Shown here in pieces: positions 44,454 to 55,800 of a DNA stretch of 64,000 nucleotides. The DNA lies in the NCBI GenBank assembly GCA_019426215.1, contig CM033408.1:31537953-31601952 (forward strand), in the 5' to 3' direction. Each line of letters starts with the position of its first letter. Position 1 is the stretch's first letter. The notes beneath the pieces were generated by a model. That model ran no database searches, was not told the DNA's origin, and saw nothing but the letters and a program-made list of their open reading frames with translations. A program made the position numbers and the translations under genes. The stretch is from Buddleja alternifolia (lineage: Eukaryota; Streptophyta; Magnoliopsida; Lamiales; Scrophulariaceae).

Positions 44454-45389
44454 TAAATGAATAAATATGTATATGTCTATATATATATGTGTGTGTGTGT
44501 ATTTATATATTGGATTTTGAATTAGAAATACTTTCATTCAAATTCTGATAAAATCTTCATCAATTCTATGTAAACATATATACACATTTTGAAGGATACT
44601 TTAAATTAGTATCCATGTGGATGGTTCAGACATATCCAACTCAAATTTATAGAAAAATCATATTTATATAATAAAAAAAGGGAATTTTAATTGATATAAT
44701 TGGAGGGTGCCTAACAAATCATTCTTTTCTGCTTTCAATGAAGAATTATTTGCTCTTGTACGTCTGTGATTTAAATATGTGGGGCGTGCTGCTCATGGTT
44801 TCTTGTCTTGTTGAGATTCTATCATGTTTTGCTTAATTAATTAATTTTAGTGATTATCAGCTTAATTATGAGTTTATGATGGCTAGTTTATGAAGTTCGA
44901 AACCACTTTCTCTATATTATTCGTTTGTTTTCGGGCTTAATTGCAGTGGCCCACGTGATATCTTTTATTACATATTATGCATACACGATAAGTATATATA
45001 ATTTATATTCAATGAATTATTTTATATACATGGTGTTCAAATATGAAATACAATAAAAGATTGTAACACGATTTGCAATAGGATATTCAAACTGATAATG
45101 GCTGCACACTGATCTTTACATGTGTTTTATGGGTTTAGGCTGCACAACACACAGTGCTAGTTTAGGGTAACAACTAACAAGAGTATTTAAACAATATAAT
45201 CACACTAATTAGTCATATAATAAATGTTATTATAAATTTGCCACATGGTTAGTTATTTTTTGAAGAGCGTGTAATTCAATCTTTGCCTAATTGATATGAT
45301 GCATTGCTCTATATATATATGAAAAACACTCATAACCTTACCATCAACTTGCTAGGTTGCAAATGAATTCATGAGATCATTTTGGGGGT
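44454..45389. other. 3' flank of the SRS gene
   Basis: AT-rich, with short TA/TG runs at 44470-44510 and a probable 3' UTR. No other feature was recognised. Confidence 0.4.
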
Positions 45390-45545
45390 GATTCTAATAT
45401 ACACCAGATTTAATAGAAGCGGTGCATCAAATACCATTGGATGAAGGGACAAGATGGTAAAAAAAATACTTAATTCACCTGCATCCAACGGTGTTAGATG
45501 GACAACTCCAATACACCCGGTCCATCTTAGAATTATTTTCCATCA
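45390..45545. mobile_element. Degenerate foldback element
   Basis: The GTGATTCTAATATACACC side and the TCCAATACACCCGG...TAGAATTATT side are roughly inverted, with ACCATTGGATG facing CATCCAACGGTG. Part of it resembles 14265-14345. Weak symmetry. Confidence 0.45.
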
Positions 45546-45597
45546 TTTTGGGTGATTGATTGATAGATAAAATCAGAAATGCAAATTTGCTTTTTTA

Positions 45598-46289
45598 GGT
45601 AAAATTATTTTTTTGGTCATGTAATTATAGGGTGTTGGCACTTTAGTCCTGTATATTTTATAATTATACTGTTAGTCCTAAAATTGACACTCTCATTTCA
45701 ATTTTAGCTAATTCACACATGTAGTCTTATTTAGCTAATTTTTTTGGTACATTTAGTCCCACTACCGTCAAATTGAACAATTAAAAAAGTTCTGGCCAAA
45801 TACGTGTAGCGAACTCGTTATTTAGCTATTCTTGGTTGAGCTAATATCCACCTTCTTCGTTGAAATTAAACTGGTAGAGGTAAAATTTCACTTTATAGGT
45901 TGAGTTTGCACTTGATGTTGAAGGGAATTGAAAATTAATTGGTTTAATTTTGGATGAACGAATTTGAGAAAGGGTACGTTTTTAATTTCATTGTTTTTTA
46001 AAAAAGCTCTGAACACGTGCATGTGCGTCGTATGTGTGAAGTTCCTTTGTATTAATTTAGCGGGAACTATTTTAATTTTTCAATTTGACTGTAGCAGAAC
46101 TAAATGCGCGAGAATAAATAGTTAAATAGGACTATATGTGTAATCCAGGATAAAAAAGGCGAAAAAAAGGATTAAAATTAAAGTAGGAGGTATTAGTTTC
46201 AGGATTAAAAGTGTAATTATGAAATATATATATGATAAAAAATACCAACACCTTATAGTTAGAGGACCAAAAAGATAATTTTTTCAATT
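45598..46289. mobile_element. TIR element, about 690 bp
   Basis: The left terminus (AAAATTATTTTTTTGGTCAT, ATTATAGGGTGTTGGCA, TAGTCC) is the inverted counterpart of the right terminus (GGATTAAAAGTGTAATTA, TACCAACACCTTATAGTTA, GGACCAAAAAGATAATTTTT) over roughly 85 bp. The inside has TCCTAAAATTGACA-like and GGACTATATGTGTAATCC phrases but no protein frame. Part of the same family is at 13060. Confidence 0.72.
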
Positions 46290-46573
46290 TATTAGTTGTG
46301 CCGGATATAAAACTCTTGACTAAATGTAAAGGATGAAGCTTCTTATTAAAACCCTTAACCTGTTTTTAAAATTACTTAATTCTATGTATGAGTGGGCATC
46401 TTCTCATGGAAGTTCCTCAAGTAGAAAGCACCTAGTAAGCCGCACTTTTTCCTAACCTTTTATGCAAAAGACACACTAACCAAAGAGAAAGACAGATACC
46501 ACCTAATAACAAAATTATAATGGGAATATATCCTGCACTTGTGAATAAGTCATGAGACACATGCAATATGGAG

Positions 46574-47213
46574 GGAAAATTACACACAGACCCTCTCATT
46601 TATTGTGTAATTACAAAAATTTTCCCTTATTTATTGAAAATTATCAACACATCCTTTCAAGAGGTCTATTTGTAAGGTTTATAGGGTTAAATTTGTAAGA
46701 ATTGTTAAAAGTCACAGGAGGTGTAATTGTAAAAAATCTTAACATGAGAGGGTGTGTCAGTAATTTTCAATAAGTGAGGTAGAATTTTGGTAATACATAG
46801 GGAAAAATGCAATTTTGGTCCCATAACTTAGTCATGTGTGCTTTTGGTCCAAATATTTTTGACTTTAGCATTATACGTCCCATAACTCCAAAAAATGCGC
46901 ATTTTTGGTCCCAAGATACGATAACGTCATGTATTTGGCGAAATTGGCATGTGCAGCTCATGTTTTTTGGAGTTATGAGACCAAAAACACACATTTTTTG
47001 GTGATCCCACATGAGCTGCACATGCCAATTCCGTACAAATACATGACGTAATCGTATCTTGGGACCAAAAAACGCACATTGTTGGAGCTATGGGACATAT
47101 AATGCTAAGGTAAAAAATATTGGGACCAAAAGCACACATGGGCTAAGTTATGGGACCAAAATTGCAATTTTCCCTAATTACATAATAAGTGAGGGGTCTG
47201 TGTTTAGTTTTCT
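46574..47213. mobile_element. Foldback element, copy 5, interrupted by a second element
   Basis: The left end GGAAAATTACACACAGACCC and the right end GGGGTCTGTGTTTAGTTTTC are inverted copies, as in the intronic copies at 8615-18478. The middle also has GGAGGTGTAATTGTAAAAA. Positions 46798-47176 are a nested insertion. Confidence 0.75.
46798..47176. mobile_element. Long hairpin MITE nested in foldback copy 5
   Basis: The two halves are near-perfect inverted copies for about 175 bp each. TAGGGAAAAATGCAATTTTG at the left faces AATTGCAATTTTCCCTA at the right; GGTCCCATAACTTA faces TAAGTTATGGGACC; CAAGATACGAT faces ATCGTATCTTG; GCATGTGCAGCTCATG faces CATGAGCTGCACATGC. Flanks read AATACAT on the left and ATTACAT on the right, an approximate target duplication. 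Confidence 0.88.
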
Positions 47214-48221
47214 CAATATATTATTATTGGTACCATTAATTAGCTATTATGTTGTCACGCAAATATTATGTTCAATGTTGATGCAACTATAACTAGAATT
47301 AATCAACATTAAGAAACCCTAGATGAAATTTATTTTGATTTAAGGAAAAGATTTTCCTGGATAATTTTAACAAATTCATACTAGCTGAATTTGATATTCA
47401 TCGTAATTATTGAGAAAAACATGACAAATGTGCTACAAGACTTGAAATCTTAATTTGACTCGAGTTCTTCAATTTAAACACAACTTAAAACACAGCTCAT
47501 GTGGGATCACCAAAAATTCACACCCTACTTCTAGACAATTTTCCCATTTTTGTCAATTTAATTAATAAGCTCAGTTATATATAACCTAAGCAATGAAATG
47601 ATATTCACTTTAAAAGGAAAGGGATCCATGCGTTTTCTTTTTCTTGGCAAAGCAATTAAACCATGGGGGGCAGCCAGTACTCTAGCTTTATGCTAAAAGA
47701 GATATTGATGTCTTTTTTTACTATAGTATGATTAGAAGTTGACAACTTTAACATATATTCCACATTGATAATTATTTATATTACAAGAGTTAGGCACGCA
47801 GACTGCAGAGCTTTTCCTAAAGGGATAATTCTTGCAATGAACTTTATTTGATTTCAGCTTATCTCATCTGATATTGTGGGCGATCATCTATGGTGGAGAG
47901 GGTTTCTAAAGCTTGCCATTTGTCGATTGTTAATTAACTAAAGATTGAATATATAATTAAGTACTTCTTGTACGAATTTTTAATTAATATGCATGTTTCT
48001 TCACTCATAATATTGATTTGGATTTGGTACGTTATGTGAAGAATGAGAAATTCTAGCCTGAACTCAACTTGATCGAATTCGAGTGTAATTACCAAAAACG
48101 TTGACCGATTTCATTTCGAGTGTGATTCACTTTTATTTTGATTAATTACTCAGGTTTAGGGGTGCACACGAGCCCAACACGAACCAATTGCTGGGATCGA
48201 GCATGAGTACATGGGCTCGAG

Positions 48222-48259
<38 letters not shown>

Positions 48260-48776
48260 CTTCATTCATCCCAAAAATGATGTCTCCTTTGAATTTTCTT
48301 AAGAATTATCAAAAGTTCATTGTTTTTCTAAAATATCCATTTTCATAAAATAAAAAATAATTAATAATATTACCTTCTAAAACATATCATGATTTTAATT
48401 TAACTTTTTACTATTGTCTATTATCTATATATGGAACGATTTTCCTTAAATATGATTTCCATTTTAAAGTAAATATGAATTGATTATATATTTCTCAATT
48501 AAAATGAAGGAGATATAGCTAGATTAGATAATAATTACATACATTTATAGTAAAAGATAATCATTTTAAAACAAGCAAACGTGGAATAGTAGACCATCAT
48601 TATAATAAGTACTTCTTGTACGAATCTTTAATTAATATGCATGCATGTTTCGTCACTCGTAATATTGGTTTAGATTTGGTTATATGAAGAATGATAAATT
48701 CTAGAAAGATAAAAGATCAAATGAGTCACATGAAACGTCAGGATTGTTCGAAGATACAGGAAGATAATTAATTATA
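47214..48776. other. AT-rich intergenic DNA
   Basis: Contains a fragment of the dispersed 'gagctcgag' repeat at 48150-48230 (GGTGCACACGAGCCCAACAC) ending in a (TA)n run. The phrases near 47950 and 48605 (AGTACTTCTTGTACGAAT... TTAATTAATATGCATG) are a duplicated pair about 655 bp apart. No gene was recognised. Confidence 0.45.
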
Positions 48777-49860
48777 GTGAAAATTGTATTTTTGGTCTTG
48801 TATATAAGAGTAGTCTATGTTTTTTCAACTTGCAATTAAGTTCTTTATCTTCCAAGTTTGTAGCAATTTCAATCTTTCGAGTGGCAAATATGGTCCTCCG
48901 GTGCCGGAAAATTGGGGATTTTGATTCCAATTGGAGAGAAAATTGGGGATTTGGCACTTTGGAGGGATATTGGCGGAAAAATTGACATAATTCTTTTTTC
49001 ATACTTTGGCGGATTCTTCATATTTTAACTTCTTGTACCTATTATTCTTTATTCATTAATTCTCACATTTTTAAAGTATCATAAAATAATATGAATTAAC
49101 ATTATTAAATATCATTGACAATATATATACATGTATATAAATATATACATAATAAAATAAAATCCGCACATTTGAATGTCATAGTACTATGTTTAATTAA
49201 CTTTAGCTTCATAATCACTTATTTTTATGTATTTATTTATTTATGAATTTTTCGTCATATTTTAATTGAATTTTAAATAATAAAATTATTATAAAGTATG
49301 AGAATTAATTTTTTTTAAAGAATCCAAATAAGATACTTTATATAAAAGATTCAAAATAAGTTAAAAGAGATTTTATAATTTATCTGAGAGGAGTACTCAA
49401 CATGTTATGGACAAGACGAGTAGTTTATATTTTTTCTAACATTTGAATTATATATATATAAATATTATCTACAATCAATGATATTTATTAATATTACTTT
49501 GTATTATTTTATGATACTTTAAAATTACGAGTCTTAATTATAAATCAAAAAATAGATAAAAAGTACTATGGAAAAAAAATCCAATTTTAAACATTAATTA
49601 GTGTTTGTGTATTATTATTTGAATATTGTTGTTGTGATTGTGTTGTGTGTGCGTATATATATATATATATATACACATAATCTTATCAAAAGTCCCAAAT
49701 TTTCCCTCCAAAAATTTGAAAATCCCCAATTTTTAGATTTGTTTGGCACCAAAGGACCAAAATTGCCAAAAATTAAAAGATACTGGACTTAATTGCAAGT
49801 TTGAAAAGATACTATCCCACAATTACCACCCCGATATATCAAAAATACAATTTTCCCACC
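48777..49860. mobile_element. TIR element, about 1.08 kb
   Basis: The left terminus GTGAAAATTGTATTTTTGGT, CAACTTGCAATTAAGTTC and the right terminus GGACTTAATTGCAAGTTTG, CAAAAATACAATTTTCCC are inverted counterparts over about 130 bp. GGCACTTTGG versus TTTGGCACCAAAGG and GGGGATTT versus AATCCCC pairs lie just inside. The middle is AT-rich with (TA)n runs and no coding frame. Confidence 0.7.
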
Positions 49861-50289
49861 ATATATATGTATGGCGTTTGTAGTGATGTTCAATTATCAG
49901 TTTCTTTACTTTATCTTATATATTTGGAACTGAATTTACAAATCCTAGACGGCCATGATTCCTCAAACTTTGTGTTCAAGTTTGTGGATTCAAATTGTAC
50001 GTTATGCATGCATGTTTGAAGATAGTAATATTACTCTTTCAAATGAGTTGGCCCAAATTCGATCAAATTCAAAACAAGCAAATTTACATTTATCTTTGCA
50101 ATCAGAATTGAGACGAGTCTAGTGAGCTTGCTAAGTTAATGCTCAAATTTATTTACCAATGGAATCAAACTCGAACAAACTAACTAATTGAATACAAATA
50201 TTTGAGCTCGGTTAATTTGATCTTTAAGTATATTCATATCATGTTGTAAACAAATAGAGAGCTCGATCTTGAGCTTCAAACTTAATTAA
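49861..50289. repeat. Intergenic with another dispersed 'gagctcgag' fragment
   Basis: 50050-50285 carries TCGATCAAATTC, AACTCGAACAAACTAAC, GAGCTCGGTTAATTTG and AGAGCTCGATCTTGAGC, the family seen at 2165. The rest is AT-rich. Confidence 0.45.
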
Positions 50290-50415
50290 GAGGGTGTTTG
50301 GCTAAGCTTATTAGCTCCTCTAAACATCTTATAAGATGTTTTTTAGAGCTTATAATTTCTATAAATTTGTTTGGTAACTTTTTTTAAAAAATAACTTATA
50401 AGACTAAAAAATAAG

Positions 50416-51611
50416 GGCTATGTTTGGTTATGTTTTCAAGCCCATTTTCGTCCGAATTTTTGGCCAAGTTATGTTTGGATCACACAATTTTTCACCAAAA
50501 AAGTTGTTAATTTTTGGTCAAAAAAAAAAATAATGATTGTGCTCCCTGTTTCTCTGACACAATCTCTCTCCTCTTTTTCTCTTACATTCTCTCTCCTCTC
50601 TTTTTCTCACTCTCTCACTTTCTCTTTCCTCACACACTATATATATATATATATATATATATATTTTTTAACATAAATATAAAATGTCGTCTTCACTGTG
50701 CATGAATAAAAAAAAAAAATTGAAGACGACATTTGAAATGTCGTCTTCAATTTTTTTTTTTAATTTTCGTAAATTAAATATAATTTTGTAATTAAATATA
50801 TTTTTTTCTATATATATATATATTATTTTTTATATATATAATTAGAAGATGACATATAAAATGTCTTCTTCATAATTAAAAAAATAAATAAAATGAACAG
50901 TGAAGACGACATGTGCCATGTCCTCTTCACTGTTCATAAATAAAAAAAAAGAAAATTGAACGTCTTCAATTTTCTTTTCTTTTTTTATAATTTTCGTAAA
51001 TTAAATATAATTTTTTCTATATATATATAAATATATTTTTTTATATATAATTAGAAGAAGACATCATAAATAAAAAAATAAAAATGAAAAAATTGAAGAC
51101 GACATTTGAAATGTTGTCTTCAATTTTTTTTTTAATTTTTCGTAAATTAAATATAATTTTGTAATTAAATATATATATATGTATATATATAAACTTTTCT
51201 TTTAAGTATATATATCAACTACTATTACTTATATATATATATACACTACTATTACTTACATATATACATATATATTTATCTCTATAATAATTATTATAAT
51301 CTCAATATTATATATACTACTATTACCTACATATATACATATATATTTATCTATATAATAATTATTACAATCTCAATATTATATTATAACTTTTAATTAT
51401 TGACAGACAAAAACTTACACGATTTGACAGCTACAGTAATTTATGTTCCCTCTGAAAACAAAACCAAACACTATCTCACCAAAAAATCACTCAAAAAACA
51501 ACTCCCAAAACATAACCAAACATAATCTCATCAAAATTGCACGTGTCCCCATAAAATTTTCACCAATAATTCTCACCAAAATACCATCCCAAAACATAAC
51601 CAAACATAGCC
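50416..51611. mobile_element. Inner TIR element inserted in the 50.3-kb MITE
   Basis: Starts GGCTATGTTTGGTTATGTTT and ends AAACATAACCAAACATAGCC, a perfect 20-bp inverted pair. Flanked by AAG on both sides (50413-50415 and 51612-51614), while the uninterrupted paralogue at 4673-4675 has a single AAG. This defines a 3-bp target duplication. No transposase frame in 1196 bp. A 3-bp duplication and this terminal style suggest a PIF/Harbinger-like origin, though that superfamily usually targets TTA/TAA. Confidence 0.85.
50684..51126. repeat. Series of GAAGACGACAT hairpins within the inner element
   Basis: Inverted pairs built on GAAGACGACAT/ATGTCGTCTTC occur at about 50718-50751, 50843-50870 (variant), 50894-50937 (longest, starting TGAACAGTGAAGACGACATG) and 51090-51126. 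AT-rich spacers containing TTTTCGTAAATTAAATATAA separate them. Confidence 0.8.
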
Positions 51612-51753
51612 AAGATGTTTGGGTCTTATAAGCTGTTTTTTAAAAAGTAACTCAATCCCAATTTTTTTTTAAACATCTTATAAGGTGTTACATCTTATAA
51701 GCTCCTAAAACATCTTATAAGATGTCTTGATTAAGCTTAGCCAAACACCCTCT

Positions 51754-52910
51754 AATTCATAATGAAAAACAAGAAATTCAGAAGTGTGGTTTTGTCTTGT
51801 TTCACTATCATATTCAAATAAGCTCAATTTTAGAAATCATTTTCAAATCAATTATGTAACAAGTAATCGCAGTCCTGCATATATGATTAATTAATTGATC
51901 AATTCGATCAGAACAGTTCATATTATAGAATCAAGTTTGTATATATCTGTATCAACAATATATTATATATAACTCTACAAATGTGTCATACGGTATGAAA
52001 TATAATTAATTATTTCTTCATTATCCCATGAAAAATAAAACCAATCCTAACCATGACAAAAGCAATATAAACGTTAATTTTTTTGCACACAAATACGTAC
52101 GTAAATTGATTGCGCTTTAAGTTCAAGAAAACGGAAACAACAATAAATATAAATTAAAGAAAGTAATCCGTGACAACGATAATTACACTCAATCTTTCAG
52201 CAATTTTGTAGCACTAGATTTGAAATATAAATTGATGAATATGTCTTTTAATTTGTAGACAGGAACTCAAATCATGTTACTAACATCGATCTTTCGTATT
52301 GTCGTGGAAGTACCACATACGTATATTTATCTTTTATCTTGTTTGGATTTAATTGTAATATTCTTTAGTCGACTGATTTAAGGATTTTCGTAATAAGATA
52401 TACTTCCAATAACCCAAAATTAAATCAATCCATAATTTTTAAAATTTATGGGGATCACTAAATAGAACACTATTCTTTGCCTTCAAGAATAACTATAATT
52501 TCGCAAATTTAAACTATATATATCAAAAGTTCAAAACTTTGTCAAAAAACTCTTTGGAGGAGATTTGAATGCAATCTTTGTCATAAACAATTGAAATTCA
52601 AGAAAGAATGAAATTAAGATCATAAATTCGACAGATATTCATCGTACTAAAACTTATATATTATTCATGAATCCACATAACAAATCATGATGAAAATCCT
52701 TGAAATAACATACACGTACGAAAAAGACTTGAGAAAACTAACAACAATATATATATATATACATATATATATAACTAAAAATACTTTATAAATCAAGATC
52801 TTCAAGAAAAGTAAAACCTAAGTTACTAACATAAACAGTAAAACTGAAAAAAGAATAAAAAAATTAAGAGAATTAAACCCTAATCCAATCATCATTGTAA
52901 GTCACATAAA
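51754..52910. other. AT-rich intergenic DNA
   Basis: No repeats or genes could be supported in this stretch. The end near 52800-52910 is probably the 3' UTR of the minus-strand gene that follows. Confidence 0.4.
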
Positions 52911-53273
52911 TTAATCAATTACTTTCTCCTTGCCTCCTCTCTTTGTTTTGTTCAGCTTCTTGCCACCCTGCTTCCCAACCCTCTTAATAAATTTCTTCTT
53001 ATCAAACCTAACTTTCACTTTCAGAGGCTTCAAATCATCATCATCATCATCATCAAACACGTCGTCGTCATCAAGATACACATCATCATCATCGTCATCT
53101 TCTTCCTTAGGCTCGGACCTAGGCACATTATCTTCTTCTTTCTTAAGCTCGGACTTTGGTTCGGTGACGACAGAATTATTAATGGGGTTCAACACGTACG
53201 GAGGAGTCCATGTTGAAGGAAGGAATACATCCAAATCGTAGATATCGTCTGGAATATTAGTCGATTGCGCCAT
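52911..53273 (-). CDS. Unknown small protein with acidic run and basic tail
   Basis: An open minus-strand frame of 120 residues starting MAQSTNIPDDIYDLDVFLPS. The central part is strongly acidic (KEEDDDDDDVYLDDDD, then FDDDDDDD). The C-terminus is strongly basic (KVRFDKKKFIKRVGKQGGKK). This charge layout is common in nuclear or nucleic-acid- or histone-binding proteins, but I do not recognise the family. The frame is open upstream of the ATG to a good acceptor (TTCTTTCAG at about 53311), so a 5' exon could add residues. The Asp run is partly a (GAT)n microsatellite. A diverged gene or a chance frame cannot be fully excluded; the long frame with sensible composition favours a gene. Confidence 0.5.
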   Translation of the reverse strand: MAQSTNIPDDIYDLDVFLPSTWTPPYVLNPINNSVVTEPKSELKKEEDNVPRSEPKEEDDDDDDVYLDDDDVFDDDDDDDLKPLKVKVRFDKKKFIKRVGKQGGKKLNKTKRGGKEKVID

Positions 53274-53319
53274 GTTCACTTCTTTTGTAGCTTCGATCTC
53301 TTCAACGATTTCTGAAAGA

Positions 53320-54596
53320 ATAATTTTGTGAATTTCTCTAAGCTGTTCTTTGGAAAACTATAGGACTAAGACTTACTTGTAAGTTGTAATTGGAGAGATG
53401 GAAGATTATATATATATATATACATATATATATGTATAACATACTACGAAATTGATTTGGATTAGGAGTTAGAATTGGGTTAGGAGTTGGATGAAGTAAG
53501 GAAATCCGACTATAGTTCTCTTTTTTATAGGACACTGATTATGTAGAACATGTGTTGAGAAATTATGTAGAAAAAAAGCAAAACAAGTATATTATATATA
53601 GTTATGTAGTTTATTGCAAGGTCTAAAAACTTTTTCAATCTTCACATTTATCTTAGATTTTTTTTTTAAATATGAGCATTAAATTATGTTAACTTAATAT
53701 AAAAAATGATAATAAATAATTGGTAAATTAATAAAATAAAAGAAAATTTGCTAAAAATCCCTTAAAATAAACTCTCATAAAAAACTCATAATATTTTTGT
53801 CCAATCCAAGACCCATTTTACCCATTTTTCTTTTTTAAATAAAAAAAGCCCAATATGTAGATAAATGCATTTATTGATATATTTGCCCATATACAGCACG
53901 CACTCTGGTTTAAGAATTAAACAATTGTCCTTTTTTATAGAAATTTATTATTTAAAACTTGTACATTGATAAGAGGTATTAATTATGATCTTAATTTTAA
54001 AATTTTCAAAATTTTAATCTTGTGTTTTTTAAAAAAGATTTTTTTTTAAATAATTACCATTTAAAAATTAATTATATAAGAAAAAATAAATATAACACCA
54101 TCCATGTACCTCTGTTTTTTTGAACCCCTTCATTTTGAAAATATTAATGTACTTAAATCCATCAAAGTTAATTATTGCAATAAATTCTTGTCGAAATGAA
54201 AAAAATAAATAATGGTATGTAAATGATAGTATATACTATTATCATTAACCTGAACAACGTACTACTAAATTAATTTGAAATAGGTGCCGGATGAGTTAAG
54301 AAAGTCAGAATAGGTCTATTTTTCGGAAGCAACCTTCAAATGTTTTTTCGAATGCACGTCGCACCCCTTTCTCATGAATACGCACATAATCAATAGTATG
54401 TATAGCACTTGCTACACCTAATCCAACACTTCATATCGTTGGTTAAAAATTGTGTCATGTCATGTATATAAAATATTTTTATAGATACAAAATCAATATC
54501 ATTGAACCATGTTTCACACATAACACCACACTTTTCATTTCAAAACAAATTTAAACACTTTTGGTAAGCAGCACGGAAATCACGCTAGTATAAGTG

Positions 54597-54627
<31 letters not shown>

Positions 54628-54654
54628 ATACAAATGTAATACATATAATTATAA
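53320..54654. other. AT-rich intergenic DNA
   Basis: Contains a TA run near 53408-53440 and two somewhat similar GGATTAGGAGTTAGAATTGG / GTGCCGGATGAGTTAAG stretches (53460 and 54283), perhaps an old duplication. No gene was recognised. Confidence 0.4.
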
Positions 54655-54802
54655 AAGAATTGAGTCAAGCCCAACAACACATTACTCAAACTTGTTTGAA
54701 TTCTTATTGACTTTCAAATTTTGTATTTTAACTTGATTTGATTATTAGTCAAATCAAGTTTGAATGGACTTTAATCGAGTCAGTTGAGAATCGTGTTCAC
54801 AT
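54655..54802. repeat. Dispersed 'gagctcgag' repeat split by the Copia element
   Basis: TTGATTATTAGTCAAATCAA and TTTAATCGAGTCAGTTGAG lie before the Copia element. AACGAGTTGATTATTAACAA and AATCGAATATCAAACAGTG lie after it (59001-59180). Together they look like one copy of the family interrupted by the insertion. Confidence 0.5.
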
Positions 54803-55285
54803 TGTTGAAGAATGGCTCATTTCAAAAGAAGAGTAAAAGTCCCACATAGGAAAACATTTGAAGTGGAAGACTCTTTTGTTGTATAAAAGTGGGTCTTCTC
54901 TTCACCTTAGAAGATATCCCAAATTGCCTAAGTCTTTTAGCAATTTCTTCTTTCTTCCTCTATAGTTTGTAATAGTTTCACTCTAGTCCTTTAGTGAAAT
55001 ATTTTGGTGGGGTCCGAGGACGTAGGCTAAATTAGCCGAACCTCGTTAAATTTGGTGTTCTTTATTTTGTGATATTCTTCAAGTAGCCATTGTTAGTTAT
55101 AGTTGTAGTGTTATATTGTGCTATTAAATTCGTCTAGTTAATTCTGTCTAGGAGGTTGGGTTTTAAGCGCGACTGTTGTGACGCCTCCAATCTTTCCTGG
55201 GAATTAAATCTAGTGTGGTTTTCTAGTACAATATTTCCCTTGCTATTTCTATATTTGGTGGAATATGACTCTGAGTTCCACAACA
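54803..55285 (+). repeat. Copia 5' LTR (483 bp)
   Basis: Begins TGTTGAAGAATGG and ends TTCCACAACA. It contains TATAAAAG at about 54881, the probable promoter. Same length as the 3' LTR. Confidence 0.95.
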
Positions 55286-55287
55286 AG

Positions 55288-55299
55288 TGGTATCAGAGC
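55288..55299 (+). promoter_or_regulatory. Copia primer binding site
   Basis: TGGTATCAGAGC, complementary to the 3' end of initiator methionine tRNA, two bases after the 5' LTR. Confidence 0.95.
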
Positions 55300-55421
55300 T
55301 CGGGTATTCTGAGTATGCTCTGTGGTCGCAGTTTAATCTGATCTTCCACATCAGAAAAGTTTTCCCGGGCTATTTGGCTTTCGCATTTGGAGGGCTCTTG
55401 AAGAATAATTTGTAACCAAAA

Positions 55422-55800
55422 ATGGAAGTTACCTCAAAAGCATCGTCGTCGTCCATTTGGGTGAGAACCACTGTGGCGAATACGCGATTGGCAGTGGAGT
55501 CTTTTGATGGCACAGGCCATTTTGGTATGTGGCAAAGCGAAGTTGTAGACGCACTCTTTCAACAAGGTCTATACTTAGCTATTGAAAAAAAGAAACCAAA
55601 TGATATAGAGGAAAAAGAACGGAAATTTGGATGAGAAGGATTTGGCTTTGATGTTGTTGGGATCCCTTCCTGAGGAGTTTGAGTTTCTTGAAACCACTCT
55701 ACTTCACGGGAAGGCTGCTGCTGTATCTCTTAGCGAAGTTTGTGCTGCCCTATACAGTTATGAACTGAGAAGGACAAGCAAGTTTGTTCAGGCGGAGATG
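55422..55800 (+). pseudogene. Copia gag remnant
   Basis: An N-terminal piece (VESFDGTGHFGMWQSEVVDA) runs to a deletion junction at about 55622 and then changes frame. A UBN2-type gag piece follows (ALMLLGSLPEEFEFLETTL, YSYELRR). Roughly the middle of gag and the whole CCHC region are missing. Confidence 0.85.

Larger units (their letters stand above)
50290..51753. mobile_element. MITE (outer of a nested pair)
   Basis: The termini GAGGGTGTTTGGCTAAGCTT and AAGCTTAGCCAAACACCCTC form a near-perfect inverted pair. Arms inside them (AACATCTTATAAGATGTTTT, CTTATAAGCTGTTTTTTAA) match the solitary element at 4553-4823. It is split by the element at 50416-51611. Confidence 0.85.

Noticed and set aside
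44470..44510. TG/TA run as a regulatory element
   Set aside because: Plain microsatellite downstream of the SRS stop codon.
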